Notes: a model not told the origin generated them from the sequence alone. 64,000 nt of DNA from Glaciimonas sp. PCH181 (GCF_003056055.1 NZ_PYFP01000003.1:124001-188000), one strand, 5' to 3'; counted from the first letter of the stretch, positions 39,003-48,392 are shown. Program-made: numbers and translations.

Positions 39003-39674
39003 ATGTCTGATCCCATAACTAAATCCCGTATTCATCCGCTTGTCGCCACCGCTGCTGTCGCCGTCACGCTGGTTTGTTTAGTCGGCGTCGCCGCTATTAC
39101 CGGATTAATTCCGACCTCTCAGAGCACAGTGCCCGCACCTGTAGCGGCTATGTCGGCACCCAATACAGGTAGCCAAATGCCTGATTCTTCGCAAAATAAT
39201 CCACCAGCGCCGCCCCAAATCGCTAGTCAAAACAACAATCAGTCGCCAGTGCCTCAACCGAATTATGCTACCGGGCAACGCCCGACATCGGGTACGCAGC
39301 CTAGTTACGCCGACGAACAGCGCCCTGCACCAGCGCCGATTTGCAGTAGTTGCGGTCGCGTAGAATCAGTTCAGGCCATTCAACAGGCTGTTAAACCGAG
39401 CGGCGTGGGTATTGCTGCTGGGGCGCTACTAGGCGGAGTTTTAGGTCATCAAGTCGGTCACGGCAATGGCAATACGCTAGCGACTGTTGCTGGCGCGGTT
39501 GGCGGTGGTTTTGCGGGTAACGAGGTCGAACGTCGCACCCGCACCACGACCAGCTATCGCGTCGAGGTAAGAATGGAGAATGGCAAAATACGAAGCTTCC
39601 CGCAATCTGCACAGGAATGGCGTGTTGGCGATCCAGTGCGCGTCGTGAATGGTCATCTGGAAGGACGTGGCTGA
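39003..39674 (+). CDS. Glycine-zipper 2TM-domain surface/envelope protein
   Basis: The 223-residue protein has an N-terminal hydrophobic anchor (LVATAAVAVTLVCLVGVAAI), a long Pro/Gln/Asn/Ser-rich linker (about 45-115) and a glycine-zipper 2TM domain with SGVGIAAGALLGGVLGHQVG and GGGFAGNEVERRTR. A SCGRVESVQAI motif precedes the zipper. It ends with the conserved basic tail found in SmpA/Rickettsia-17-kDa-type envelope proteins. An AGGAGAG ribosome site precedes the ATG. Function unknown; an envelope location is likely. Confidence 0.85.
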   Translation: MSDPITKSRIHPLVATAAVAVTLVCLVGVAAITGLIPTSQSTVPAPVAAMSAPNTGSQMPDSSQNNPPAPPQIASQNNNQSPVPQPNYATGQRPTSGTQPSYADEQRPAPAPICSSCGRVESVQAIQQAVKPSGVGIAAGALLGGVLGHQVGHGNGNTLATVAGAVGGGFAGNEVERRTRTTTSYRVEVRMENGKIRSFPQSAQEWRVGDPVRVVNGHLEGRG

Positions 39675-39698
39675 TCATAAAAGCCTCGCCCTGATAGA

Positions 39699-39738
39699 AA
39701 AAAACCGCTGACCCTAAAAATTAGGGCAGCGGTTTTTT
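39699..39738. terminator. Bidirectional intrinsic terminator
   Basis: AAAACCGCTG and CCCTAA pair with TTAGGG and CAGCGGTTTT around AAA with a single bulge. It has a T-run on the right and an A-run on the left, and ends the glycine-zipper gene. Confidence 0.92.
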
Positions 39739-39858
39739 ACATCTCAAGTAATACAACTAAGGTGTCGCCAACAAATACATTAGTCAGGTTTGCGCATCCG
39801 CTATTCACAGCCGAAGCGATTGCAAATCCACGATTAATGTAAAAATTTCCCAAAAAAA

Positions 39859-40053
39859 TTATTTGGCTTCATCAATCCAGGCTAGCTGAATTGCTTCAAG
39901 AATTTTTTCACCAGAGCGCTTTGGATCATCATCAAAACCATCCAGCTCACAAACCCAGGCATGCAAGTCGGTGAAACGAATCGTTTCTGGATTTACGTCC
40001 GGGAACTTGTCGTATAGCGCCTCTGCAATATGCAGTGTATCAATCCATTTCAT
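39859..40053 (-). CDS. iscX: Fe-S assembly protein IscX
   Basis: The 64-residue protein begins [19 protein letters not shown] and ends with an acidic [21 protein letters not shown] tail, the signature of IscX (YfhJ). It binds IscS and iron and modulates cysteine-desulfurase activity. ATG 40053 is chosen because it gives the family start; the upstream extension to 40104 has none. It is the last gene of the isc operon. Confidence 0.95.
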   Translation of the reverse strand: MKWIDTLHIAEALYDKFPDVNPETIRFTDLHAWVCELDGFDDDPKRSGEKILEAIQLAWIDEAK

Positions 40054-40112
40054 TTTGCTTATCCCTAAAAATGTCGTCGCCATCACTGGCAAAACTAATT
40101 CCACACAGCATT

Positions 40113-40451
40113 TTAATGATTTTCACTTGCGTGATTGATCGTGTATTTCGGTATCTCAACCACCAGATCTTCTTCACCGACAATCGCCTGACAAGACAAA
40201 CGCGAATTTGCTTCCAAACCCCAGGCCATGTCTAACAAGTCTTCTTCTTTGTCATCCAGTTCATTCAGTGAAGCGAAGCCTTCACGCACGATAACGTGGC
40301 AGGTTGTACATGCACACGATTTTTCGCAAGCGTGTTCGATATCAATATCATTTTCGAGCAGAACATCGCATACCGATTTACCGGCTGAGGTTTCTAAAAC
40401 GGCACCGTCAGGGCAGTAAGTTGGATGGGGCAATACGACAATTTGGGTCAC
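40113..40451 (-). CDS. fdx: ISC-type 2Fe-2S ferredoxin
   Basis: The 112-residue adrenodoxin-type ferredoxin has cluster cysteines at 42, 48, 51 and 87 ([16 protein letters not shown] and SRLSCQAIV) and the [17 protein letters not shown] motif. It supplies electrons for Fe-S assembly on IscU. It is followed by iscX and preceded by hscA in the conserved isc order. Confidence 0.97.
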   Translation of the reverse strand: MTQIVVLPHPTYCPDGAVLETSAGKSVCDVLLENDIDIEHACEKSCACTTCHVIVREGFASLNELDDKEEDLLDMAWGLEANSRLSCQAIVGEEDLVVEIPKYTINHASENH

Positions 40452-40508
40452 TTGAATACCTCTACAATATTGGTGTTATGGACTACATTAAAATATTATT
40501 CGTACCGA

Positions 40509-42374
40509 TTACGACACCTGATCCAGTGTCTTGCCAGTCAGCGCATCATGAACGCTACGATCCATACGCCGTGCCGCGAAATCTTCAGTGCCACGCGCTA
40601 ACGCATCCACTGAGGCCTTTATCGCTAAATGATCGTCGCCCTGCGCTTTGGCTCGAACATCGACTATTAAAAGGGCAATGGCAGCGCGTTCCTGCTCTGA
40701 TAAAAGTGCTGCATCACTTGTCAGCGCTGATTCAGTCGCCAGTACGATCCGCTCGGCCTCGACTTGCTCTTCTCTCAAAGCACGCAATTGCATGTCGATG
40801 TCTGCAGATGTAAATGAGTCCTGCAACATTTTTGCAACTTCATCATCGGCCAGACCGTATGATGGCTTGACGTTAATCGACGCTTCTACGCCTGAGCGTA
40901 ACTCTCGCGCAGAAACAGATAACAAGCCATCTGCATCGACCTGATAAGTCACGCGAATCCGCGCTGCTCCTGCCGCCATCGGCGGAATACCACGCAATTC
41001 AAAGCGCGCCAAAGAACGACAATCGCTGACCAGTTCGCGCTCGCCCTGCACGATATGCACTGCCAGCGCCGTTTGCCCATCTTTAAATGTCGTAAATTCC
41101 TGTGCGCGTGCGCAAGGAATCGTCGAATTACGTGGAATGACTTTTTCAGCCAGACCGCCCATCGTCTCAATACCAAGCGATAACGGAATCACGTCCAACA
41201 ACAACCAGTCATCGCCAGCAGCGCGATTTCCCGCCAGTAAATTGGCTTGAATCGCAGCACCCAACGCCACCACTTTATCGGGATCAATGTTTGCTAAAGG
41301 GGTGGTGTGGAAAAACTCTCCAACCGCTTTGCGTATTGCCGGCATCCGGGTTGCGCCACCAACTAGTACAACGCCATCGATATCATCCGCACTGAGATCA
41401 GCATCGCGTAACGCTTTCTTAGTAGGCGATAGCGTCTTGGCAACAAGGTTTGCAGTCAACTCGCCAAATACGCCTGCAGTCAACGTCAAATGAACCTGCT
41501 CGCCTGAGCTTAAAGCAGCGTCAATAGTGACTTCGGTTTTTGATGAGAGTAATTCTTTTGCTTCGCGGGCCTTGACCATTAATACACGTGTATCACCGTC
41601 GGATAATGGCGCTAATTGCGCTTCCTGACTAATCCAGCAAAAAATACGTTGATCAAAATCATCACCGCCGAGCGCAGAATCGCCGCCCGTTGCCAATACT
41701 TCAAAAACACCTTTGGTCAATTTCAAAATAGATATATCAAACGTCCCGCCGCCCAGATCGTAGACGACATAAACACCTTCTGAGGCATTATCAAGACCGT
41801 ACGCAATCGCCGCCGCAGTCGGTTCGTTCAATAGCCGCAAGACGTTAATACCGGCTAGTTGGGCCGCATCTTTGGTTGCCTGACGTTGCGCATCGTCGAA
41901 ATAAGCAGGCACCGTAATGACCGCACCAACCAGGTCATCGCCAAGCGCGTCCTCAGCTTGCTGGCGTAACGTTGCCAAAATCTGTGCTGAAATTTCAACG
42001 GGACTTTTTATCCCAGCAACTGTTTTCAGTTGCACCATGCCCGGCGTGTCCTGAAAGTCGTAGGGCAAATTTTCTACGTAAGCGATATCTTTCAGGCCGC
42101 GCCCCATAAAGCGTTTAACCGACAATATCGTATTCTTCGGATCGCTGGTTTGTGCGGCTTGCGCTTTATAACCGATATGCGCATTTCCGTTCGGCAAATA
42201 ACGCACAATAGACGGCATTAATGGCCGTCCTTCCGCGTCGTTCAATACTTCGGGAATACTGTTACGAACCGTCGCCACGAGCGAATTAGTCGTCCCCAGA
42301 TCAATCCCCACCGCTAATCGATGCTGGTGAGGGGCGGTGGACATGCCGGGTTCAGAGATTTGAAGAAGAGCCAT
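40509..42374 (-). CDS. hscA: Fe-S protein assembly chaperone HscA
   Basis: The 621-residue DnaK-type chaperone has [48 protein letters not shown] and the [13 protein letters not shown] segment. It recognises LPPVK of IscU with co-chaperone HscB and drives cluster transfer. ATG 42374 is preferred; the frame runs on to 42395 without support. It starts only 4 bp after the LysE-type gene stop, instead of directly following hscB. Confidence 0.97.
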   Translation of the reverse strand: MALLQISEPGMSTAPHQHRLAVGIDLGTTNSLVATVRNSIPEVLNDAEGRPLMPSIVRYLPNGNAHIGYKAQAAQTSDPKNTILSVKRFMGRGLKDIAYVENLPYDFQDTPGMVQLKTVAGIKSPVEISAQILATLRQQAEDALGDDLVGAVITVPAYFDDAQRQATKDAAQLAGINVLRLLNEPTAAAIAYGLDNASEGVYVVYDLGGGTFDISILKLTKGVFEVLATGGDSALGGDDFDQRIFCWISQEAQLAPLSDGDTRVLMVKAREAKELLSSKTEVTIDAALSSGEQVHLTLTAGVFGELTANLVAKTLSPTKKALRDADLSADDIDGVVLVGGATRMPAIRKAVGEFFHTTPLANIDPDKVVALGAAIQANLLAGNRAAGDDWLLLDVIPLSLGIETMGGLAEKVIPRNSTIPCARAQEFTTFKDGQTALAVHIVQGERELVSDCRSLARFELRGIPPMAAGAARIRVTYQVDADGLLSVSARELRSGVEASINVKPSYGLADDEVAKMLQDSFTSADIDMQLRALREEQVEAERIVLATESALTSDAALLSEQERAAIALLIVDVRAKAQGDDHLAIKASVDALARGTEDFAARRMDRSVHDALTGKTLDQVS

Positions 42375-42378
42375 AGTT

Positions 42379-42993
42379 TTATTCCGGGAGAGCAATACGA
42401 ATACCGAGCGCTATAAACGCTGAGCCAGCCAATCGATTCAGGTAAGTGGCGGCCGAGGCTTTGCGTTGAAAAAAAGCGCCGACCATTCCAGAGAAACAGG
42501 CAATCACGCTAAAAATAGCGAGCGCCTGCAAAATAAACACCGCTGCCAACAACAACATCTGCGCAGGAATATGACCAGCTCGTGCGTTCACGAACTGCGG
42601 TAAAAATGCGATAAAAAATAGGGTAACTTTAGGATTTAAAATATTCGCGATCACGCTTTGCCAGTAAATACGGGACAATTGAATGTCCTTGCCTGCCCCC
42701 GGAATCTGAATCGCAGCTGTAGAACGTAAAGTACGTATGCCGAGATAAATCAGATAACCAGCGCCCGCATATCGCAATAGCGCGTAGGCAGTCGGTGAAG
42801 CCTTAATCAATGCAGCGAAACCAAATACCGCCAGCATCGTGTGAAAAAACAGACCTGAACTAAAACCTAGTGCGGCAACCAAGCCAGCTTTTCTGCCCTG
42901 CGCAATTCCGCGCGTCAGAACATAAATATTGTCAGGACCGGGTGCGAGGGTCAACGCCATCGCAGCAAGTAAAAACAACCAGACTTCAGGCAT
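42379..42993 (-). CDS. LysE-family amino-acid exporter
   Basis: The 204-residue inner-membrane protein has six hydrophobic segments and the LysE/RhtB signature [20 protein letters not shown] near the start. The family exports amino acids such as lysine, threonine or homoserine lactones. It is inserted between hscB and hscA in the isc operon, where the genes normally abut, and its stop lies 4 bp before hscA. It is therefore likely to be co-transcribed with Fe-S assembly genes. A tandem 9-bp repeat lies upstream of its ATG. Confidence 0.9.
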   Translation of the reverse strand: MPEVWLFLLAAMALTLAPGPDNIYVLTRGIAQGRKAGLVAALGFSSGLFFHTMLAVFGFAALIKASPTAYALLRYAGAGYLIYLGIRTLRSTAAIQIPGAGKDIQLSRIYWQSVIANILNPKVTLFFIAFLPQFVNARAGHIPAQMLLLAAVFILQALAIFSVIACFSGMVGAFFQRKASAATYLNRLAGSAFIALGIRIALPE

Positions 42994-43023
42994 GTCAGCT
43001 CTCCGTTAGCTCTATTTATTGGG

Positions 43024-43050
43024 TGATTTTGGTGATTTGGGTGATTTGGG
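43024..43050. repeat. Three tandem 9-bp repeats before the LysE-type gene
   Basis: TGATTTTGG is followed by two exact TGATTTGGG units (43024-43050), in the 81-bp gap between hscB and the LysE-type gene. They probably arose by slippage; no function is evident. Confidence 0.75.
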
Positions 43051-43074
43051 CAAAGCAGCTTAGATCGCCACTCC

Positions 43075-43590
43075 TTAAGATTCCAGAATCGAAAAGGTAT
43101 TCCCGATTTCTTCTGCAAATTTTTCCAAAAACATTAATTGCCGCACGTACTGCGCCGCCTTCTCAAAATCTTTAGCGGCTAGCGTTGATGCAATCTCTAT
43201 CAAGTCCTTGGTACGCGCTAAACGCAATGCAGAATCCAGTCGCTCCAGCGCCTCAATGTCTTTGGCATCACGCGCATCTTCTAACGCCTCGCGCCACTCC
43301 ATTTGCTGCATCAAAAAACTACCGGGCATGGAAGTATTTGATTCAGCTTGCAAATCGACCCCATTCAACTCACATAAATAGGCGGCACGCTTGAAAGGAT
43401 TTTTGAGGGTTTGGTAGGCTTCGTTGGCCCGAGTCGCCCATTGCATCGCAACGCGCTTTTCAGCGCCGGTAGCATTGGCGAAACGATCCGGATGAATTTG
43501 GTTTTGCACCTCGTGATATGCCCCTTCCAACGCTGACAGATCAAGCGAAAAATCTTGAGGGAGGTGAAACAGGTCGAAGTGATTTTGCAT
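43075..43590 (-). CDS. hscB: Fe-S protein assembly co-chaperone HscB
   Basis: The 171-residue J-domain protein has the NQIHPDRFANATG segment carrying the HPD motif and the C-terminal helical IscU-binding domain ending KFAEEIGNTFSILES. It stimulates HscA ATPase and delivers IscU. It is separated from iscA by a hairpin and from hscA by the inserted LysE-type gene. Confidence 0.95.
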   Translation of the reverse strand: MQNHFDLFHLPQDFSLDLSALEGAYHEVQNQIHPDRFANATGAEKRVAMQWATRANEAYQTLKNPFKRAAYLCELNGVDLQAESNTSMPGSFLMQQMEWREALEDARDAKDIEALERLDSALRLARTKDLIEIASTLAAKDFEKAAQYVRQLMFLEKFAEEIGNTFSILES

Positions 43591-43605
43591 ATTTACTTAA
43601 AACAA

Positions 43606-43630
43606 AAGCCTGTTCTACTGCAACAGGCTT
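43606..43630 (-). terminator. Hairpin between iscA and hscB (attenuator candidate)
   Basis: On the minus strand AAGCCTGTT pairs with AACAGGCTT (9-bp stem, 7-nt loop) and is followed by TTGTTTT. This intrinsic-terminator-like structure lies inside the isc operon and could lower expression of hscB and downstream genes relative to iscRSUA. Confidence 0.65.
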
Positions 43631-43694
43631 AACTGGTCCATGATGGGCACGCAACAATAAATAACATTGGTCAGGGCCGCGCCTGACCAGTCAA

Positions 43695-44018
43695 TCAAAT
43701 CGTGAAACTTTCGCCGCAACCGCACTCGTCTTTGACGTTTGGATTGTAAAACTTGAAACCTTCGTTCAAGCCTTCGCGTGCGAAATCAAGCTCCGTACCA
43801 TCAATGTAAGGCAAGCTTTTAGGATCGACAAAAACCTGAATGCCATGCGATTCGAAAACGGCATCTTCTGTCGTTTTTTCATCGACATATTCCAGTTTGT
43901 AAGCCAGTCCGGAACATCCCGTAGTACGCACGCCAAAACGCAAACCAATACCTTTGCCACGTCTTTCGATATAGCGATTGATATGCTTTGCTGCTTTTTC
44001 AGTGAGAGTAATTGCCAT
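43695..44018 (-). CDS. iscA: Iron-sulfur assembly protein IscA
   Basis: The 107-residue A-type carrier has the three conserved cysteines: Cys35 in [10 protein letters not shown] and Cys99/Cys101 in the C-terminal ECGCGESF. It receives clusters or iron and passes them to apoproteins. It is fourth in the operon. The length and motif are standard. Confidence 0.97.
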   Translation of the reverse strand: MAITLTEKAAKHINRYIERRGKGIGLRFGVRTTGCSGLAYKLEYVDEKTTEDAVFESHGIQVFVDPKSLPYIDGTELDFAREGLNEGFKFYNPNVKDECGCGESFTI

Positions 44019-44116
44019 AACTCGTCGTCTCTTTCCCGTTACTTTTACTCGCTACCCCAGCGGTGCAACCTGAAACATATCAAGATCGCACAGCGCCGGG
44101 ACAACATCGAACTAAC

Positions 44117-44521
44117 TTAAGCCGCTTGCTTTTGCTGGATAGTGCCGTGCTTTGCTTTGTAATCTTCAACCGCTGCCTTGATAGCATCTTCTGCCAGGAT
44201 CGAGCAGTGAATTTTGACCGGCGGCAGCGCCAACTCTTCAGCGATTTGCGTGTTCTTGATCGCCATTGCCTGATCCAGCGTTTTTCCCTTGACCCATTCA
44301 GTTACCAGCGATGACGATGCAATCGCAGAACCGCAGCCATAGGTTTTAAACTTTGCATCCAAAATCACGCCATCTGCGCCGACCTTGATTTGCAATTTCA
44401 TCACATCGCCACATGCTGGCGCGCCAACCATACCCGTACCGACAGTGTCATCACCTTTTTCAAAGGCGCCAACATTGCGCGGGTTTTCATAATGGTCGAG
44501 AACTTTTTCTGAATAAGACAT
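44117..44521 (-). CDS. iscU: Iron-sulfur cluster scaffold IscU
   Basis: The 134-residue scaffold has cluster-binding Cys37 (APACGDVMK), Cys63 (YGCGSAIASS) and Cys106 (HCSILAEDAI), plus the HscA recognition motif LPPVK at 99-103. Clusters are assembled on it from sulfur given by IscS. It lies between iscS and iscA. Confidence 0.98.
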   Translation of the reverse strand: MSYSEKVLDHYENPRNVGAFEKGDDTVGTGMVGAPACGDVMKLQIKVGADGVILDAKFKTYGCGSAIASSSLVTEWVKGKTLDQAMAIKNTQIAEELALPPVKIHCSILAEDAIKAAVEDYKAKHGTIQQKQAA

Positions 44522-44582
44522 TTTGTTACTCCTTGTTTGAGGCCTTGCGGTTATCCCGCAAGAGAAACCCTAGAATCGACTA

Positions 44583-45836
44583 TTAGTGCGCTGCCCATTG
44601 GATCGTACTAATATCGATCCCGTCCTTATACATATCCCAAAGCGGCGACAATTCGCGTAACTTCGCCACTTTTCCTTTGATCAGATCAATTGTGAAATCA
44701 ATTTCTTCTTCTGTCGTAAAGCGACCGATAGTGAAACGGATCGAGCTGTGCGCCAATTCATCGTTGCGGCCTAAAGCGCGCAATACATACGATGGCTCAA
44801 GGCTAGCGGAAGTACAGGCTGAACCGGACGACACCGCGATATCTTTGATTGCCATCACGAGCGATTCACCTTCAACGTAGTTGAAACTGACGTTCAGGTT
44901 ATGCGGAACCCGGTGATCCATATCGCCGTTAACGTAAACTTCTTCCATGGTTTGCAAGCCAGTCGCCAAACGATCGCGCAATGCTCTTATACGCACGAGT
45001 TCAGTCGCCATTTCTTCTTGCGCAAGCTGAAAGGCTTCCCCCATACCCACGATCTGATGCGTCGGCAATGTACCCGAACGCAAACCACGCTCATGGCCAC
45101 CACCATGCATTTGTGCTTCAAGACGGACACGCGGCTTGCGGCGAACATACAACGCACCGATGCCTTTAGGGCCGTAGGTTTTATGCGCTGTAAAAGTCAT
45201 CAGATCGACTTTCCATTTTTCCAGATCAATTTCAACCTTGCCCGTTGCTTGTGCAGCGTCGCAATGAAAAATGATGCCTTTTTTGCGGCATAGTTCGCCA
45301 ATTTCAGGAATTGGCTGAATGACACCAATTTCATTATTGACCAGCATTACCGATATCAAAATCGTATCTGGACGAATTGCCGCCTCTAACTGCTCAACGG
45401 TAATCAGACCATTATCTTGCGGCTGCAAATATGTTGCTTCAAAGCCTTGACGTTCAAGTTCGCGCACGGTGTCAAGCACAGCTTTGTGCTCAGTCTTCAC
45501 CGTAATGATGTGCTTACCCTTGGTTTTATAGAAATTAGCCGCGCCTTTGAGCGCCAGATTATTGCCTTCGGTGGCACCGGAAGTCCAAATGATTTCACGG
45601 GAATCGGCATGCACCAATGCAGCGACTTGCTCACGCGCATCTTCGACAGCTTTTTCTGCAGTCCAACCGTACATGTGGCTGCGAGAAGCAGGATTACCGA
45701 ATTGCTCACGCAAGTACGGAATCATTTTATCGGCAACACGAGGATCAATTGGCGTGGTCGCCGAATAGTCCATATAAATTGGGAAGTGCGGTGCCTTCAG
45801 TGTATCTATCAGGCTTTTTTCAAGAGGTGCGTTCAT
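44583..45836 (-). CDS. iscS: Cysteine desulfurase IscS
   Basis: The 417-residue PLP enzyme has [11 protein letters not shown] near the N-terminus, the PLP lysine in [10 protein letters not shown] and the flexible catalytic loop with the active Cys in [16 protein letters not shown]. It abstracts sulfur from cysteine for Fe-S, thiamine and tRNA thiolation. It has about 15 extra N-terminal residues compared with E. coli. It follows iscR by 17 bp. Confidence 0.98.
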   Translation of the reverse strand: MNAPLEKSLIDTLKAPHFPIYMDYSATTPIDPRVADKMIPYLREQFGNPASRSHMYGWTAEKAVEDAREQVAALVHADSREIIWTSGATEGNNLALKGAANFYKTKGKHIITVKTEHKAVLDTVRELERQGFEATYLQPQDNGLITVEQLEAAIRPDTILISVMLVNNEIGVIQPIPEIGELCRKKGIIFHCDAAQATGKVEIDLEKWKVDLMTFTAHKTYGPKGIGALYVRRKPRVRLEAQMHGGGHERGLRSGTLPTHQIVGMGEAFQLAQEEMATELVRIRALRDRLATGLQTMEEVYVNGDMDHRVPHNLNVSFNYVEGESLVMAIKDIAVSSGSACTSASLEPSYVLRALGRNDELAHSSIRFTIGRFTTEEEIDFTIDLIKGKVAKLRELSPLWDMYKDGIDISTIQWAAH

Positions 45837-45853
45837 ACTTTTTCAAGCTCCAA

Positions 45854-46339
45854 TCAAGCAACAAGGTGGGAACGATGCATTACCACCACATTTTGTTCAA
45901 GGTTCTTCTGTTTCAAATGTGCATTTTGCTGATCTACTAAATCTTTCAGCGATACCGAATCCAGATATTCGACCATCTTGGCATTTAGCGTCGACCACAA
46001 ATCGTGGGTCATGCAACGACTACCGCCCTCATGATCCGGGCTATGGCAATTTTCTTTGCCGCCGCATTGCGTTGCATCCAATGGCTCATCGACGGCAATA
46101 ATAATGTCGGCGACAGTAACATCTTCAGGACGTCTCGCAAGGTTATAACCGCCACCCGGTCCACGTACAGACTCTACTATTTGGTGACGACGCAATTTGC
46201 CGAATAATTGCTCCAGATAGGATAACGAAATTTCTTGTCTTTCGCTGATCGCTGACAAGGTCACCGGTCCTCGACCTTGACGCAAAGCCAAGTCAATCAT
46301 CGCAGTTACTGCAAATCGGCCTTTCGTAGTCAAACGCAT
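45854..46339 (-). CDS. iscR: Fe-S-sensing regulator IscR
   Basis: The 161-residue Rrf2-family winged-helix protein begins MRLTTKGRFAVTAMIDLALR. Cluster ligands are Cys92, Cys98, Cys109 and nearby His112, with about five extra residues between the second and third Cys compared with E. coli. Holo-IscR represses the isc operon; apo-IscR controls other promoters. ATG 46339 is chosen as the family start; the frame runs upstream to 46468 through the promoter. It is the first gene of the operon. Confidence 0.97.
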   Translation of the reverse strand: MRLTTKGRFAVTAMIDLALRQGRGPVTLSAISERQEISLSYLEQLFGKLRRHQIVESVRGPGGGYNLARRPEDVTVADIIIAVDEPLDATQCGGKENCHSPDHEGGSRCMTHDLWSTLNAKMVEYLDSVSLKDLVDQQNAHLKQKNLEQNVVVMHRSHLVA

Positions 46340-46382
46340 GGAATCTCCGGTCGTAACGCTATCTGTTGTTTCTTTATTCGGA

Positions 46383-46431
46383 ATACCTGAATAATTTTGT
46401 CTAGTATAACAAAGTTGAGTGAATCCGTCAG
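46383..46431 (-). promoter_or_regulatory. iscR promoter with overlapping IscR type-1-like site
   Basis: On the minus strand CTGACG (46431-46426), a 17-bp spacer and TATACT (46408-46403) form a promoter. A 25-bp site at 46407-46383 with arms ATACTAGAC and TTCAGGTAT matches the IscR type-1 consensus at about 22 of 25 positions by my alignment. It overlaps the -10, suited to autorepression. Confidence 0.8.
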
Positions 46432-46695
46432 GTATTGCCCAGCTCGAAAAAATACACCATAAAATCAAATACTTAATGAATATTTAATGCAATAAGCATC
46501 GTGGAATAAATTCATTTTTGCCATCCTCCTGCAGCGTCAAGCGAACTTGTACGACTTAGCAGGGTCGCAATCCATGCAAAACGCCCCCGAAAGAAAAAAA
46601 GATCAGCATTTCTTAAAAACAAGCCATCAAGCAGGAGGTCGATCAAACTATAATGTTGCCCCTTCAGGTATAAATCATTTCAGAACCACAGACGC

Positions 46696-47565
46696 ATGGC
46701 CACCCGCAAATTTAAAACCCCGCAATCCCCGACCCACAGAGCCGAGAAGAAGCGCGCAGATATCCTTAAATCGGCCGGAAAATGTTTCCGCAAGACCGGT
46801 TTCCATCAAACGTCCATGCAGGAGATCTGCACGGAAGTCGGCTTGGGACCGGGTGCCGTATATCGCTATTTCACCGGTAAAGACGCGATTATCGCCGCCA
46901 TGGCCGAGGACGAACGTCGCCAGGCGCGCATGATGCTGGCTGAGTATCACGATACCGATGACCTACCCCAGGCGCTGTTCGCCATCACGCAAGCTTTTGC
47001 GCTTCGCTACGCCGCCACCAGCGACGCCGGTCTGATGACTGAAATCTACGCGGAAGGCTTGCGGAACAAAAAAGTTGGCACGATCATTAAGAAAGCGGAA
47101 TCGGAATGGGTCGACGGTTTAGCAGACATGTTGCGCACAGCTCAAAAACGCAAGCAAATTGATCCAAAGCTTGATGCCCAGCAAGTAGCCCTGCTATTGA
47201 CAGCCATGTGGGATGGCCTGGTTATTCGGCAGGCATACACCCAAGATCAACCACAAGCGCTGCTGGCAATGTTTGATAGCATGCTAAAAAACTGGTTGGC
47301 CCGCGATACGGTGCAGGCTAAGCCAACAAAAGCAAAACCAATACAAAAGGCAACGCCACCAACCATCAAACCGATCACTGAAAAGGCAGCAAAAAAAGCC
47401 GAGGACGACCTACGCCAATCAAATCTTTTCAAGCCCGAGAAAAAGAAAAACACAAAAAAAGTTATCGCTCCAGAAATCCCAAAGTTGACTGAAGCTGAAT
47501 TAATCGCAATAGAAGAAGCAGAAATCGCCGCCGAGACTGACTTGCGTCAAATGAGCCTAATTTGA
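46696..47565 (+). CDS. TetR-family regulator with lysine-rich tail bearing two clamp-binding-like motifs
   Basis: The 289-residue protein has an N-terminal TetR helix-turn-helix (about 17-65: RADILKSAGKCFRKTGFHQT, then GPGAVYRYFTGKDAII) and a helical ligand-binding domain to about 210. Unlike a normal TetR (about 200 residues), it then has a Lys/Pro/Ala-rich tail of about 75 residues. Two short peptides repeat there: DLRQSNLF (Q241-F245) and the terminal DLRQMSLI (Q285-I289). Both fit the QxxL[FI] pattern of beta-clamp-binding motifs; MutS ends its motif QMSLL. It is convergent with a uracil-DNA-glycosylase-like gene beside uvrB. A TATAAT at 46649-46654 is a possible -10. The clamp role is inference. 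Confidence 0.85.
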   Translation: MATRKFKTPQSPTHRAEKKRADILKSAGKCFRKTGFHQTSMQEICTEVGLGPGAVYRYFTGKDAIIAAMAEDERRQARMMLAEYHDTDDLPQALFAITQAFALRYAATSDAGLMTEIYAEGLRNKKVGTIIKKAESEWVDGLADMLRTAQKRKQIDPKLDAQQVALLLTAMWDGLVIRQAYTQDQPQALLAMFDSMLKNWLARDTVQAKPTKAKPIQKATPPTIKPITEKAAKKAEDDLRQSNLFKPEKKKNTKKVIAPEIPKLTEAELIAIEEAEIAAETDLRQMSLI

Positions 47566-47577
47566 ATGATTATTCAA
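47562..47577. promoter_or_regulatory. Near-palindrome, operator candidate (copy 1)
   Basis: TTGAATGATTATTCAA, a palindrome with one mismatched pair, covers the TetR stop codon and the gap before the convergent gene. It is nearly identical to the palindrome at 48472. TGAATGA/TCATTCA half-sites are typical of several TetR-family operators. Confidence 0.5.
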
Positions 47578-47579
47578 AC

Positions 47580-48392
47580 TCAACCTATGCCGCTGCGCTT
47601 GCGCAATAAATGCATCGGGGCGAATAAAGCCTGCATTCCGGCACTGCCGATAAAGCTGAGATTATAAGGATGCTCTGCGACCACTTTCGGGAATTGCGCC
47701 GTGGACGCCAAAGCATTTAACTGCTCGGCGATCTTGCCCCAAAGAACTAACGTAGGCAACGCAACAGAGCCTTTCTCGCCGTGCGCAATTAAGCCCAACA
47801 AGACCGCTTGCAAGAAAGGTAACCACGGCTTCGCCTCTTTTACTGGCGCTACTGTGGGACGAAATACCAGCGTTGCGTTCAGCAACAAAAACCCCTCCGC
47901 GGTAAGATTTTCCTGCAAATCAGCCAAAGTCTGAATCGTCGCGGAATCCACCTCCTGCGCACGTAACGCGACCTCCCCCATCGCATCGCCAGTGGTTTTC
48001 TCGATCGCCAACTGCCCGTCTGCGACCAATAACATTTTCATGAAATTGCGTAGCGAGGTTGCTCGATTAACCTGCTTTGAAAGCCCTGCCGCCGACCACA
48101 ATCCACCTACCGCACCATCCATAAAACAAACGCCCGTCGCACTCGCCGCACGCGGATAAGGCCCCTCACCGACCAGCACATATTTCACCGCATCGATAGG
48201 CAAGGCAAAGGCAGCAAACAAACGGCCTTCCGTTGGCAAGTAGTCAGAAGCAACCAATTCCGGCAAATAAGTTTGATGCGCTACCGCCATTGCATGTAAG
48301 CCCTCCAGCAAAATTGGCTGCCAGGAAGAATGTGCGACATCTAAAGCGCGACGAATTTCAATAGGGATAAGTTTAGTGCGTAAATCAGTCAT
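47580..48392 (-). CDS. Uracil-DNA-glycosylase-like protein with degenerate active site
   Basis: The 270-residue protein resembles family 1 uracil-DNA glycosylase: VKYVLVGEGPYPRAASATGV (69-88) aligns with the GQDPYH region, SLRNFMKMLL with the following helix, LLLNATLVFR (169-178) with LLLN, VLWGK with the LLWG segment, and HPYNLSFIG (241-249) with HPSPLS. The catalytic Asp of GQDPYH is Gly77 here and the following His is Pro80, so ordinary uracil excision is doubtful. It may bind DNA without cleaving or use another residue. It lies downstream of uvrB and is bracketed by two identical-type palindromes. Confidence 0.72.
   Translation of the reverse strand: MTDLRTKLIPIEIRRALDVAHSSWQPILLEGLHAMAVAHQTYLPELVASDYLPTEGRLFAAFALPIDAVKYVLVGEGPYPRAASATGVCFMDGAVGGLWSAAGLSKQVNRATSLRNFMKMLLVADGQLAIEKTTGDAMGEVALRAQEVDSATIQTLADLQENLTAEGFLLLNATLVFRPTVAPVKEAKPWLPFLQAVLLGLIAHGEKGSVALPTLVLWGKIAEQLNALASTAQFPKVVAEHPYNLSFIGSAGMQALFAPMHLLRKRSGIG

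Noticed and set aside
43024..43050. Tandem repeats as a CRISPR or iteron array
   Set aside because: Only three contiguous 9-bp units, no spacers and no cas or rep gene.
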